NCBI GenBank assembly: GCA_963791595.1
Contig: CAWBTF010000025.1
Span: forward strand, 1-64,000
Reading direction: 5' to 3'
DNA length: 64,000 bases
Source: JAEMQF01 sp963791595
Lineage (GTDB): Bacteria > Pseudomonadota > Gammaproteobacteria > Burkholderiales > Burkholderiaceae_C
Below are positions 1-10,047 of the stretch, piece after piece. Both the position numbers and the translations under genes were made by a program. Positions within the stretch are counted from its first letter, which is position 1. The number at the start of each line of letters is the position of its first letter. The notes beneath the pieces are model-generated. The model ran no database searches. It saw nothing but the letters and a program-made list of their open reading frames with translations, and was not told the DNA's origin.

Positions 1-2010
1 TACACGGCCACGCTGACCTCGGGCGCCGCACTGCCGAGCTGGCTGAGTTTCGATGCAGGCACCCAGACCTTCAGCGGCACGCCGGGCAACGCCGACGTCG
101 GCGCGATCAGCGTGCGGGTGACTGCCACCGACACTTCCAACGCCAGCGTCTTCGATGACTTCACGCTGACGGTGGCCAACGCCAACGATGCACCCACTGT
201 CGCCGCGCCGATCGCCGACCAGAACGCGACGCAGGGTGCGGCGTTCAGCTTCACGGTTCCCGGCGGCAGCTTCGCCGACATCGATGCCGGCGATGTGCTC
301 ACCTACACGGCCACGCTGGCCTCGGGCGCGGCGCTGCCGAGCTGGCTGAGTTTCGATGCGGCCACACAGACTTTCAGCGGCACGCCGGGCAACTCCGACG
401 TCGGCGCGATCAGCGTGCGGGTGACTGCCACCGACACTTCCAACGCGACGGTCTTCGACGATTTCATGTTGACGGTGGCCAACGCCAACGATGCACCCAC
501 TGTCGCCGCGCCGATCGCCGACCAGAACGCGACGCAGGGTGCGGCGTTCAGCTTCACGGTTCCCGGCGGCAGCTTCGCCGACATCGATACCGGCGATGTG
601 CTCACCTACACGGCCACGCTGGCCTCGGGCGCGGCGCTGCCGAGCTGGCTGAGTTTCGATCCGGCCACCCAGACCTTCAGCGGCACGCCGGGCAACGCCG
701 ACGTCGGCGCGATCAGCGTTCGGATCACCGCGACCGACACTTCCAACGCCAGCGTCTTCGACGACTTCACGCTCACCGTGGCCAACGCCAACGATGCGCC
801 CAGCGTCGCTGCGCCGATCGCCGATCAGAACGCGACGCAGGGCGCGGCGTTCAGCTTCACGGTTCCCGGCGGCAGCTTCGCCGACATCGATGCCGGCGAT
901 GTGCTCACCTACACGGCCACGCTGGCCTCGGGCGCGGCGCTGCCGAGCTGGCTGAGTTTCGATGCGGCCACCCAGACCTTCAGCGGCACGCCGGGCAACG
1001 CCGACGTCGGCGCGATCAGCGTTCGGGTCACCGCGACCGACACTTCCAACGCGAGCGTCTTCGACGACTTCACGCTCACCGTGGCCAACGCCAACGATGC
1101 GCCCAGCGTCGCCGCGCCGATCGCCGACCAGAACGCGACGCAGGGCGCGGCGTTCAGCTTCACGGTTCCCGGCGGCAGCTTCGCCGACATCGATGCCGGC
1201 GACAGCCTGAACTACAGCGCCACGCTCGGCAGCGGCGGCGCGCTGCCGGCTGGCTGAGTTTCGACGCGGCCACCCAGACCTTCAGCGGCACGCCGGGCAA
1301 CGCCGACGTCGGCGCGATCAGCGTTCGTGTCACCGCAACCGATACCTCCAGCGCGAGCGTCTTCGACGACTTCACGCTCACCGTGGCCAACGCGAACGAT
1401 GCGCCCAGCGTCGCCGCGCCGATCACCGACCAAAACGCGACGCAGGGCGCGGCGTTCAGCTTCACGGTTCCCGGCGGCAGCTTCGCCGACGTCGATACCG
1501 GCGACGCGCTCACCTACACGGCCACACTGGCTTCGGGTGCGGCGTTGCCGAGCTGGCTGAGCTTCGACGCCGCTACACAGACCTTCAGCGGCACGCCGGG
1601 CAGCGCCGACGTCGGCGCGATCAGCGTGCGGGTGACTGCCACCGACACTTCCAACGCGACGGTCTTCGACGATTTCGCGTTGACGGTGGCCAACGCCAAC
1701 GATGCACCCACTGTCGCTGCGCCGATCGCCGACCAGAACGCGATGCAGGGCGCGGCGTTCAGCTTCGCGGTTCCGGGCGGCAGCTTCGCCGACATCGATG
1801 CCGGCGACACCCTTAGATACAGCGCCACGCTCGGCAGCGGCGGCGCGCTGCCGGCGTGGTTGAGCTTCGACGCCGCCACCCAGACCTTCAGCGGCACGCC
1901 GGGCAACGCCGACGTCGGCGCGATCAGCGTTCGTGTCACCGCGACCGACACTTCCAACGCGAGCGTCTTCGACGACTTCACGCTCACCGTGGCCAACGCC
2001 AACGATGCGC
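1..2010 (+). repeat. Tandem 303-bp coding repeats (101 aa)
   Basis: The phrase GTGGCCAACGCCAACGATG (last base variable, one copy GCGAACGATG) recurs at about 172, 475, 778, 1081, 1383, 1686 and 1989. That is a spacing of 303 bp, except 302 bp across the frameshift. Copies are nearly identical at nucleotide level including third positions, which implies recent duplication or gene conversion. This is a protein-coding repeat, not a CRISPR or intergenic array. Confidence 0.95.
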
Positions 2011-3452
2011 CGCTCATCACCAGCAATGGTGGCGGATCGAGCGCGGCCGTCAGCCTGGCCGAAGGAACGACGGCGGTGACCCAAGTCACCGCCACCGATC
2101 CGGACGCGGCGGACGTGCTGCGCTTCACCGTGTCGGGCGGCATCGACGCGGCGCGCTTCAGCATCGACCCGGTGAGCGGTGCGCTGAGTTTCGTCACGCC
2201 GCCGGACCGCGAACAGCCCGCCGACGCGGACGGCGACAACCGTTATGAAGTCATCGTCTCGGTCAGCGACGGCACCGTCAGCGCGCAACAGCAGCTCTTC
2301 ATAGACGTCGCCGGCGTCGACGAGGCACCGAGCATCGTCAGCAATACGCTGCTGCTTTCCAAAGGCAGCGCCACGCTGGTGCTGCTCGGAACCGACCCCG
2401 ACACCGCAGCGAATTCGCTCAACTTCCAAGTGAGCGGTCTGGTCGGCGGCCGCTTCGAGCTGGTGGCGGCGCCGGGTTCGGCGATCACAGGTTTCAGCCA
2501 GGCGCAGATCGCTGCCGGTGCGGTGCGATTCGTTCCCGACGGCAGCGGCGCGGCGCCGGCCTATGTATTGAGCCTGAGCGACGGCGTGTCGAGCGTGACC
2601 TCAGGCGCGCCGACCTTGGTGTATCAGGACCCGCCAGTGCTCGCGCCAACGCCACCCACAGCACCAGCGCCTTCGCCGCAACCGCCGGTGGTCGCGCCCG
2701 AACCCGCCCCGCAAGCGGCGACTGCGGCGGTTGGTGCCGCGCCCGCGGCTGCCGCACCGCCACCCGTGCAGACCAGCGCACCCGGGGGGGGCGATTTGTC
2801 GGACGCTTTCGGGCCGCCGCTGGCAGACTCCGGCACCCAGGCGGTGCGAAGCGGCCGTGACGCCTTGCCGAGCGCGCCGCCGCCCGCGCCAACATTGGCA
2901 CATCGCGACGTCACCGCAAAGGCAGTCGAGACGCTGATCCAGTTTTCCTTGCCGTCCGAAGGCCTGGAAAATGACTCCGCGCTCGCCCTGCTGCCAGCCG
3001 ATCTGGCAAGCGCCCTGCGCGACCGACTGCTGAGCAAGGAACTCGACCTCTTGCGCGACGCCGAACAGGGCAGCCGGCATGCCAGCGCTGAATTGCGCGC
3101 CTCGGGCACGCTGGTCAGCGCAGGCTTGTCGGTGGGCTACGTGCTGTGGCTGGCGCGCGGCGGTGCGCTGGTGGCCAGCCTGATGTCGGCGCTGCCCGCC
3201 TGGGCCATCGTCGACCCGCTGCCGGTGCTGGCGAAGATGAAGCGCGGCGACGACGAGCCCGAGCTTGACGAAGGCGACGCCGACCACGCGCTCGAACAGC
3301 TGTTCAGCAAGCCACGCCACGCACCACCGGTGATGCCCCAGGCGGACGTGTCAAAGGCTGGCGCGCCGCAATCCGGAAACCCGGCGCCATCGAGCAACGC
3401 GCTGCAGGTTGAGCCGCGGCCAACGAGCCATACCAGCGAGCAAACGACATGA
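1..3452 (+). CDS. Giant Ig/cadherin-like repeat surface protein (3' part, frameshifted)
   Basis: The reading frame is open from base 1, so the start lies outside the window. It encodes about six tandem ~101-residue Ig/cadherin-like (He_PIG/CADG type) repeats with recurring blocks such as NDAPTVAAPIADQ and FSGTPGN, then a cadherin-like domain, a Pro/Ala-rich linker and a C-terminal region with two hydrophobic stretches around SVGYVLWLARGG and AIVDPLPVL. I recall this hydrophobic tail from other giant repeat proteins of Proteobacteria. The frame breaks near 1249: the codons before Trp in CTGCCG-GC-TGGCTGAG are one base short compared with every other repeat copy, creating TGA at 1255. Frame 3 then continues to TGA at 3450. 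The product is probably a secreted or surface-anchored adhesin; that role is inference. The stop overlaps the ATG of the histidine kinase gene (ATGA), implying translational coupling. Confidence 0.8.
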
Positions 3453-6010
3453 GACATCTGTCGTCACGCTTTCACCTGGCCTTGGGGCTGAGCTCGCTGG
3501 TGCTCAGCGTGCTGCTGCTGGCGCTGTACTTCGGCCTGATTCCGGACCGCGACGCCGCGGTGCGTGCCGGCCGCGTGGCGCTGGCCGAAGCGGTGGCGGC
3601 GTCGAGCACGGCATTGATGGATGAACAGCAGGACTCGAAGCTGCGCAACCTGCTGGCGTTCATCGCGCAGCGCAACCCGGAGCTGCTGTCGGTCGGGCTG
3701 CGGCGCGCCGACGGCGTGCTGCTGATCGAACATGGCGAACACGGCTCCGCCTGGCGCGCACCGCGCCCCGGAGTGTCCAGAGACACCCAGATCGTCGTGC
3801 CGATCCTGCAGGGTGCAGCGCGTTGGGGCCACGCTGAGTTGCGCTTCGCGCCGCTGCACGCTACGCAGTGGTGGGGGGCGCTGCTGGCGGCGCCGGTGCC
3901 GCTCGTCGGCGGGAGCGTCGCCGCGTGCTTCGTGCTGTTCTACTTCTACTTGCGCCGCATGTTGCGCCACCTCGACCCATCGCGTTCGATCCCGGGCCGC
4001 GTGCGCACCGCCTTCGACACGCTCGCCGAAGGCCTGCTCGTGCTCGACCCGAAGGGCCGGATCGTGCTCGCCAACCAGGCGTTCGCCGAAGTGATCGGTC
4101 TGCCCGGCGACGCGTTGATCGGCAAGCTCGCGGCGGCGCTGCACTGGACCCATTCCAACGAAGCGCGCTTTCACCGGGACGAGGTGCCCTGGGCAGCGTC
4201 GCTGGCCGACGCCAAGGCGCGCCACAACGTCGTGATGTACCTGGTCGACGGCCAGGACAAGCGGCGCACCTTCATGGTCAATTGCTCGCCGGTGCCCGGC
4301 GCCGCCGGGGTGCCGGCGGGCGTGCTCGTGAGCCTGGACGATGTGACCGAGCTCGAGGAGAAGGAGATCGAGTTGCGCCTGGCGCGCGACGAGGCGCAAG
4401 CCGCAAGCCGCGCGAAGAGCGACTTCCTGGCGAACATGAGCCATGAAATCCGCACGCCGATGAATGCCATCCTCGGTTTCACCGAGCTGCTGCGGCGCGG
4501 CTACCAGCAAGGCAGCAGCGACACGCGCAAGCACCTCGACATCATCCGCGGCAGCGGCAAGCATCTGCTGGAGCTGATCGACGACATCCTCGACTTGTCC
4601 AAGGTGGAGGCCGGGCGGCTCGACGTCGAGCGCATCGCTTGCGCCGCGCACGGCGTGGTGCGCGACGTGGTGCGTGTCATGAGCGTGCGCGCCGATCAGA
4701 AAGGCATCGCGCTGCGGATCGAATTTCCGCAGGACCTGCCGGCAACCGTGTTGACCGACCCTTCGCGGCTGCGCCAGATCGTCACCAACCTGGTCGGCAA
4801 TGCGCTCAAATTCACCTCCCAGGGCGGCGTGACCGTGACGCTGCGTTTGCTGCCCGACGCACCGAGCCCGCTGCTGGCGATCGACATCGGCGACACCGGC
4901 ATCGGCATTCCGGCGGACAAGCTCGAAGCGATCTTCGAGCCCTTCGTGCAGGCTGAAGCGTCGACGACCCGCCAGTTCGGCGGAACGGGCCTGGGCTTGG
5001 CGATCGGCCGGCGCTTTGCCCGGGCGCTCGGCGGCGACGTGACCGTGAGCAGCGTTCCCGGGCAGGGCAGCGTGTTTCGCATCACCCTGGAGACCGGGCC
5101 GCTCGACGGCGTGCCGTGGCTCGCGCCGCAGCAGCTCGCCGAAGCTGTCGCGGAACAAGCCGCGGTGCTCGATGCGTCGCCCTGGCAGTTCGATCCGGCC
5201 CGTGTGCTGGTGGTGGACGACGGCGCCGAGAACCGCGAACTCGTGCGCCTGGTGCTGCAAGCCGCGGGCCTGCAGGTCAGCGAAGCCGAACATGGCGCCG
5301 CCGCCTTGGAACACATGGCTCGCGAAGACGCGGACCTGGTGCTGATGGACGTTCACATGCCGGTGATGGACGGCTCCACCGCGACCAAACTGCTGCGCGA
5401 GCGCGGCTGCAAGGTTCCGGTGCTTGCCCTGACGGCGCATGCGATGAAAGGCTTCGAGCGCGATATCGAAGCGGCAGGTTTCAGCGGCTACCTGACGAAG
5501 CCGGTCGACATCGACGCGATGCTGGTCGAGATCGCCAGGCATTTGCCGGGCCGGCGGGTCGCGGCCGGCGAATCGGCGGCGGGCGCGGACGCACCCACCG
5601 TGGCGTCGCAGCATCGCACCGCGCTGCCCGCGCCACAAAGCGAGGCCGGTCGCGCAGCGGCCACCGAACCGCTCGTGTCGCGCCTGGCCAACCACCCACG
5701 CTTGCAACGCGTGGTACGCACCTTCGCGCTGCAATTGCCGGCGAAGCTGCAGGCCATGCTCGATGCCCAGGCACGCGGCGACCACGCTCAGCTCGCGGAG
5801 TTGGCGCATTGGCTCAAAGGGGCGGGCGGCACGGTGGGCTACGACGAATTCTTCGAGCCGGCGCGCGAGCTCGAAACGCTGGCCCAGGGCGGTGACAGCC
5901 GCGCCGTCAGCGAAGCATTGCAGCGCCTGAGTGCGCTGGCTCGACGCATCGCAGCTGCGGATGCGCCCGCGGCCGACCCGCGCAACCGCGAAACCTTAAC
6001 GACCATCTGA
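3449..6010 (+). CDS. Hybrid sensor histidine kinase with PAS, receiver and HPt domains
   Basis: A protein of 853 residues. Transmembrane segments lie at about 9-30 and 142-170 with a short periplasmic sensor between them. They are followed by a PAS domain (about 185-300), a coiled-coil linker, HisKA with SHEIRTPMNA (phospho-acceptor His332), HATPase_c (N box around VGNALKF, G boxes DIGDTGIGIP and GGTGLGLAIG), a receiver (VLVVDD, phospho-Asp634 in LMDVHMP, Lys in YLTKPVD) and a C-terminal HPt domain with His787 in AHWLKGAGG. All catalytic residues for a complete His-Asp-His relay are present. The ATG overlaps the stop of the repeat protein and the next gene starts 10 bases after the stop, so the three genes are probably one operon. 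The likely partner for phosphotransfer from the HPt is the downstream receiver-GGDEF-EAL protein. The stimulus is unknown. Confidence 0.93.
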   Translation: MRHLSSRFHLALGLSSLVLSVLLLALYFGLIPDRDAAVRAGRVALAEAVAASSTALMDEQQDSKLRNLLAFIAQRNPELLSVGLRRADGVLLIEHGEHGSAWRAPRPGVSRDTQIVVPILQGAARWGHAELRFAPLHATQWWGALLAAPVPLVGGSVAACFVLFYFYLRRMLRHLDPSRSIPGRVRTAFDTLAEGLLVLDPKGRIVLANQAFAEVIGLPGDALIGKLAAALHWTHSNEARFHRDEVPWAASLADAKARHNVVMYLVDGQDKRRTFMVNCSPVPGAAGVPAGVLVSLDDVTELEEKEIELRLARDEAQAASRAKSDFLANMSHEIRTPMNAILGFTELLRRGYQQGSSDTRKHLDIIRGSGKHLLELIDDILDLSKVEAGRLDVERIACAAHGVVRDVVRVMSVRADQKGIALRIEFPQDLPATVLTDPSRLRQIVTNLVGNALKFTSQGGVTVTLRLLPDAPSPLLAIDIGDTGIGIPADKLEAIFEPFVQAEASTTRQFGGTGLGLAIGRRFARALGGDVTVSSVPGQGSVFRITLETGPLDGVPWLAPQQLAEAVAEQAAVLDASPWQFDPARVLVVDDGAENRELVRLVLQAAGLQVSEAEHGAAALEHMAREDADLVLMDVHMPVMDGSTATKLLRERGCKVPVLALTAHAMKGFERDIEAAGFSGYLTKPVDIDAMLVEIARHLPGRRVAAGESAAGADAPTVASQHRTALPAPQSEAGRAAATEPLVSRLANHPRLQRVVRTFALQLPAKLQAMLDAQARGDHAQLAELAHWLKGAGGTVGYDEFFEPARELETLAQGGDSRAVSEALQRLSALARRIAAADAPAADPRNRETLTTI

Positions 6011-6020
6011 GGGCTGGACC

Positions 6021-7877
6021 ATGCAATCGACCGTGGTAGACATCACCGTGGGGCCCGCCGCGGCGCAAAGCGCAACCGCCGGGCCGCGCCATCCGCGCTG
6101 GCACGCAACGACGCCCGCCGAACCGGATGCGCCGCCGAGCGCGCGCGATCCGCTTGCAACGACGCGCCCGGCGGACCTGTATGAAGTGATGGTCATGATG
6201 GTCGACGACGAAGCGATGCTGACCGACGTGATCCAGACCTACCTGGAGGAAGCAGGCTACCGGCGGTTGGTGGCCGTCAACGACCCGCTGCAGGCGATGG
6301 CCGCGCTGCGCCGGGACAAGCCGGGTTTGCTGTTGCTCGACCTGATGATGCCGGGGCTCTCGGGCTTCGAGATCCTGGCCCAGGTGCGCAGCGACGAGGC
6401 GCTGCGCTACACGCCGGTCATCATGCTGACGGCGGCGAACGACCCGGCGACGCGCCTCAAGGCGCTCGAGCTGGGTGCGACTGAATTCCTTGCGAAGCCG
6501 GTGGACCCCAGCGAATTGGTGCTGCGGGTGCGCAACAGCCTGGCGTTCAAGGTGTACCAGGACCGCCTGATCAATGAAGACTCGCTCACCGGCCTACCCA
6601 ACCAGCGCGTCTTTTCCGAACAGCTTCAGGCAGTGCTGGCGCGCGCCAAGGGCGAGAACAGCGCCTTGGCGGTGCTGCACATCGGGCTGGACCGATTCAA
6701 GCAGATCAATGACAGCCTCGGTCACAGCGCCGGCGACCGCCTGCTCAAGGCGGTCGCGCAGCGCCTGCGGCCGGTGGTGCGGCGTTCCGATTCGCTGCTG
6801 CTGAGCCGCCTGGACGGCGACACCTTCGGGCTCGTGATGCCGCGAATCGAATCGACGGTTGTCGCCGAGAGCATGGCGCGGCGCATCCTGGCCGCGATGT
6901 CGCTGCCGTTTTCAATCGCCGGCTTGGACCTGTTCGTCACGCCGAGCATCGGCATTTCGGTCTTTCCCGGCGACGGACCCGACGACGCGACCCTTCGGCG
7001 CAACGCGGTGGCGGCGATGGCGCACGCGAAAAGCAGCGGCCGCAATACCTTCGAGTTCTATTCGAGCGCGCTGAAGAGCGGGTCGCTCGATAGCTTGTCG
7101 CTCGAGATGCAACTGCGCCACGCCATCGCACGCAACGAGTTGGTGCTGCACTACCAACCCAAGATCGATCTCGCCACCGGTCGCATCGCCGGGGCCGAGG
7201 CCCTGCTGCGCTGGCATCGTCCGGGTGTGGGCATGGTCTCGCCGGCACAGTTCATCCCGGTGGCCGAAGAAAGCGGCCTGATTGTCGACATCGGCGAGTG
7301 GGTCATCGCGACGGCTTGCGCGCAAATGGCAGCCTGGCGCGGCGCCGGCCTGGGCGACGTGAAAGTCGCCATCAACGTGACCCGGCACGACCTGGCCGCC
7401 GGTGGCCTGGTGCGCGCCGTGACGCAGGCGCTGGCCCGCCACGCCATCGGACGCGGGCAACTCGCGATCGAGCTCACCGAGAGCATGCTGGTGGACCGCG
7501 TCGACCAGACGCGCGAGCAGCTCGAGGCCCTGCGCGGCCTGGGCGTCGAGCTGGCGATCGACGACTTCGGCACCGGTTATTCGTCGATGAACTACCTCAA
7601 GCGTTTTCCGTTCGACGAGCTGAAGATCGACAAGTCGTTCATCGACGGCACGCCGCACGACGCCACCGATGGCGCGATCGTCAAGGCGTTGATCGTGCTC
7701 GCGCACAGCCTGGGCATGCGTGTCGTCGCCGAGGGTGTGGAAAAGCCCGCGCAGCGCGATCTGTTGCTCAGCCTGGACTGCGACAGTTTCCAGGGCTTCC
7801 TGTTCAGCAAGGCGCTGCCCGCCGAGGACTTTCAGGCGCGAATGCTGGAAGTCAATTCGGCCGCGCCCGGAGCTTGA
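6021..7877 (+). CDS. Receiver-GGDEF-EAL protein, probable c-di-GMP phosphodiesterase
   Basis: A protein of 618 residues. After a variable N-terminus of about 50 residues comes a receiver domain (MMVDDEAM, phospho-Asp in LLLDLMMPG, Lys in FLAKPVD), then a GGDEF domain starting at EDSLTGLPNQRVF whose signature reads LDGDTF instead of GGDEF, so cyclase activity is unlikely. The EAL domain retains EALLRW, AINVT, ELTES, DDFGTGYSS, KIDKSFI, EGVE and QGFLFSK, the metal and substrate motifs of active phosphodiesterases. Expected role: hydrolysis of c-di-GMP in response to phosphorylation by the upstream hybrid kinase, perhaps controlling release or retention of the repeat protein encoded first in the operon. 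That link is inference from gene order. Confidence 0.92.
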   Translation: MQSTVVDITVGPAAAQSATAGPRHPRWHATTPAEPDAPPSARDPLATTRPADLYEVMVMMVDDEAMLTDVIQTYLEEAGYRRLVAVNDPLQAMAALRRDKPGLLLLDLMMPGLSGFEILAQVRSDEALRYTPVIMLTAANDPATRLKALELGATEFLAKPVDPSELVLRVRNSLAFKVYQDRLINEDSLTGLPNQRVFSEQLQAVLARAKGENSALAVLHIGLDRFKQINDSLGHSAGDRLLKAVAQRLRPVVRRSDSLLLSRLDGDTFGLVMPRIESTVVAESMARRILAAMSLPFSIAGLDLFVTPSIGISVFPGDGPDDATLRRNAVAAMAHAKSSGRNTFEFYSSALKSGSLDSLSLEMQLRHAIARNELVLHYQPKIDLATGRIAGAEALLRWHRPGVGMVSPAQFIPVAEESGLIVDIGEWVIATACAQMAAWRGAGLGDVKVAINVTRHDLAAGGLVRAVTQALARHAIGRGQLAIELTESMLVDRVDQTREQLEALRGLGVELAIDDFGTGYSSMNYLKRFPFDELKIDKSFIDGTPHDATDGAIVKALIVLAHSLGMRVVAEGVEKPAQRDLLLSLDCDSFQGFLFSKALPAEDFQARMLEVNSAAPGA

Positions 7878-7950
7878 CCGCCTGAGGGTTCGTTTGCGGC
7901 GTCACCTTGCAGGCCGCGTCCTCGCAGAGCTCGGACCCTTCGCCAGGCAT

Positions 7951-7971
7951 CAACAGTCCTCAGGACTGTTG
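7951..7971. terminator. Inverted repeat between convergent genes
   Basis: Perfect 9-bp arms CAACAGTCC and GGACTGTTG around a 3-base loop lie between the converging EAL gene and the AlgR-like gene. There is no T-tract on either side, so a factor-independent terminator is only possible, not established. Confidence 0.4.
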
Positions 7972-7981
7972 ACGTCCGGGC

Positions 7982-8764
7982 TCAGCGCCCCGCCGCGATG
8001 AGCGCTTCGCGCACCGCGGCAACCTGGCGGCGCGACACGGCCAGCCATTCGTCCACCGGCGCCAGGCGCACCGCCCAGCCCTCGCCGCCTTCGTCGTCGC
8101 CGGCGCTGGCCAGCGTGCGCCGCTCGAGTGCGCGCACCGCCGGGCGCGCGACGAGCGCGTTGCGGTGCACGCGAAGGAAACGGTCTCCGACGCGCGGCTC
8201 GAGTTCGGCGAGCGAATCGTCGATCACATAGCTGCGCGCCGCGGTGCGCAGCGTGACGTACTTGAGTTCGGCCTTGAAGTAGAGGATTTCCGTGAACGGC
8301 ACGCGCACGACGCGGCCGCGATCGCTGACGACGATCGCCGGGCCCTCGTCCAGCGCCGCAGCCGCAGCGGGCGCGCTTTGGCTCAGCTGGGTCGCGACAC
8401 GCTGCAGTGCGGCATTCAGGCGCTCGCGCTTCACCGGCTTGGTGAGGTAGTCCACGGCGGCGAGGTCGAAGGCTTTGACCGCATGCTCAGGATGCGCGGT
8501 GACGAACACCACCGCAGGGGGCTTGTGCAGTTGGCGCAATTCGGCCGCGAGTTGCGTGCCGTCGCGCCCGGGCATGTGGATGTCGAGCAGCACGACATCG
8601 CACTCGTGCGCACCGAGCCAGAGCAAGGCCTGCGCTGTGTTCGACGCCTCGCCAGCGACGCTGGCCGACGGCTCGCGGCATTCGCCCAGCAGAGTGCGCA
8701 GGCGCAGGCGCGCCAGTTCTTCGTCGTCGACGACGAATACCCGCAACGGCGCGCCGGGGATCAT
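7982..8764 (-). CDS. algR: AlgR/LytTR-family response regulator
   Basis: A protein of 260 residues. The N-terminal receiver has VFVVDDEE, phospho-Asp in VVLLDIHMPG, Thr in FVTAH and Lys in YLTKPVK. The C-terminal LytTR DNA-binding domain includes the block around ILYFKAELKYVTL and FLRVHRNALV. It lies 24 bases downstream of a LytS/AlgZ-type kinase gene on the same strand and near a divergent argH. The argH-kinase-regulator order matches the Pseudomonas argH-fimS/algZ-algR arrangement, so this is the AlgR-type regulator. In Pseudomonas, hemC follows algR; here a c-di-GMP gene converges instead. Target genes cannot be told from the window. Confidence 0.85.
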   Translation of the reverse strand: MIPGAPLRVFVVDDEELARLRLRTLLGECREPSASVAGEASNTAQALLWLGAHECDVVLLDIHMPGRDGTQLAAELRQLHKPPAVVFVTAHPEHAVKAFDLAAVDYLTKPVKRERLNAALQRVATQLSQSAPAAAAALDEGPAIVVSDRGRVVRVPFTEILYFKAELKYVTLRTAARSYVIDDSLAELEPRVGDRFLRVHRNALVARPAVRALERRTLASAGDDEGGEGWAVRLAPVDEWLAVSRRQVAAVREALIAAGR

Positions 8765-8788
8765 CGCCGGACGCTCACGACGCGGGCC

Positions 8789-9724
8789 TCACAGCGGCAC
8801 CAGAATCTGCACCCGAAACACGTCGCCGTCGCGCCGCGCCTCGAACTGCGCCGCCACGTCGTGCATCAGGCGCAGCCGCTCGCGCACGTTGGCCAGCGCC
8901 ATGCCGTTGCCGGGCTGCGAAGATGCCGTGGGAATGCCGTTCCAGATCTCGATCTCGGCGCGCCCCAGGCGCACCCGCGTGCGCACCCGAATCGTGCCGC
9001 CCTCGGCGGCGGGCTCGACGCCATGGCGCACCGCGTTTTCGACGAGCGGTTGCAACAGCAGCGGCGGCACGCGTGCGCCCGAAGCGGCGTCGTCGAGTTC
9101 CCACTCCAGCGTCATGCGGCTGCCGAAGCGGATCTGCTCGATCGCGAGGTAACGCTTGGCGAGTTCCACTTCCTGCGCCAGCGTCACCGCTTCGCCGTTT
9201 TCCGACAGCGCGCCGCGAAACAGCTCCGCCAGATCTTCGAGCACGCCCTCGGCGCGCTCCGGGTCCAGGCGCACCAGCGTCAACGCGGTATTCAAGGTGT
9301 TGAACAGGAAATGCGGGCGAATCCGCGACTGCAACTCGGCCAGGCGCGCCGCCGTTTGCACCGGCAGCAGCGCCTGGGCGCGCATGCGCAGCCACTGGAA
9401 CATCACCGCGGCGATGCCCGCACCCGCCAACGCCGGCGCCACCAGGCCGGGCGGCGCCAGCACGTCAGGCCCGGGCAGGCTGGCCAGCCACGTGCCCACC
9501 GCCGCGCACAGCGCGCCCATCGTCACCACCACGCACCATTGGCCCGCCTCGGGCAGCGCCGTGATCGGCCGCTTCAGCGCGCAGGTCAGCAACAGCCACA
9601 GCAACACCCCGGGCAATCCGCCGGCCGACCCGGCGGCGAGCAACAGCATCCACGACTGCAACCCCGTCGCCGGGAAAGCCACGGCGATCGCCACCACGGC
9701 ATGCACGAACAGCAAGGCGCGCAA
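8789..9724 (-). CDS. algZ: AlgZ/LytS-type membrane histidine kinase (start uncertain)
   Basis: At least 311 residues from a TTG codon. Several hydrophobic segments in the first 110 residues are followed by a His_kinase (PF06580-type) domain with the phospho-acceptor region SRIRPHFLFNTLNTAL and an ATPase N box LVENAVRHGV. The frame stays open upstream to about 9874 and encodes a motif resembling the AlgZ N-terminus (ALFDVCHVGVVLRALL). The real protein therefore probably begins earlier than the TTG, but no in-frame ATG, GTG or TTG is visible before the stop at 9875-9877. Either a rare start is used or a base is missing there. It pairs with the adjacent AlgR-like regulator. Confidence 0.8.
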   Translation of the reverse strand: MRALLFVHAVVAIAVAFPATGLQSWMLLLAAGSAGGLPGVLLWLLLTCALKRPITALPEAGQWCVVVTMGALCAAVGTWLASLPGPDVLAPPGLVAPALAGAGIAAVMFQWLRMRAQALLPVQTAARLAELQSRIRPHFLFNTLNTALTLVRLDPERAEGVLEDLAELFRGALSENGEAVTLAQEVELAKRYLAIEQIRFGSRMTLEWELDDAASGARVPPLLLQPLVENAVRHGVEPAAEGGTIRVRTRVRLGRAEIEIWNGIPTASSQPGNGMALANVRERLRLMHDVAAQFEARRDGDVFRVQILVPL

Positions 9725-9874
9725 GACGACGCCGACATGGCAGACGTCGAACAGCGCCTGCGCCGGCCGCGACGCGAGCCCCTGGCCGGCACCGAAGGCC
9801 GACGAGCGCGAAGCTCGACGAGACCGGCTCGGTCGATCTGTCAGATGCGAGCGTATGAGGGTCAGCCAATGTGG

Positions 9875-10047
9875 TCACGGGTGCAATCGCGTGGGCGCGG
9901 GCCGCATGCATCGGGCGCGCATGAATCGATGGGTCGGCAGCATGGGTCGATAGAATCGGTTCTCCGCGCGGCGTGCGACAAACGCACGCATTGTCTCCAA
10001 CTCCGACGCGCCGACGCCCGCCCAGTCTGCGTCATCCCTCACACATC
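9875..10047 (+). promoter_or_regulatory. Divergent upstream region of argH and algZ
   Basis: This stretch separates algZ (minus strand, coding frame possibly reaching 9874) from argH. The hexamer TAGAAT at 9951-9956 resembles a sigma-70 -10 box for argH, about 90 bases before its ATG. No convincing -35 box, operator or RNA gene was recognised. The assignment is weak. Confidence 0.3.

Noticed and set aside
1..2010. CRISPR or intergenic tandem array
   Set aside because: The repeats are 303 bp long with no spacers and read through as a continuous Ig/cadherin-like protein.
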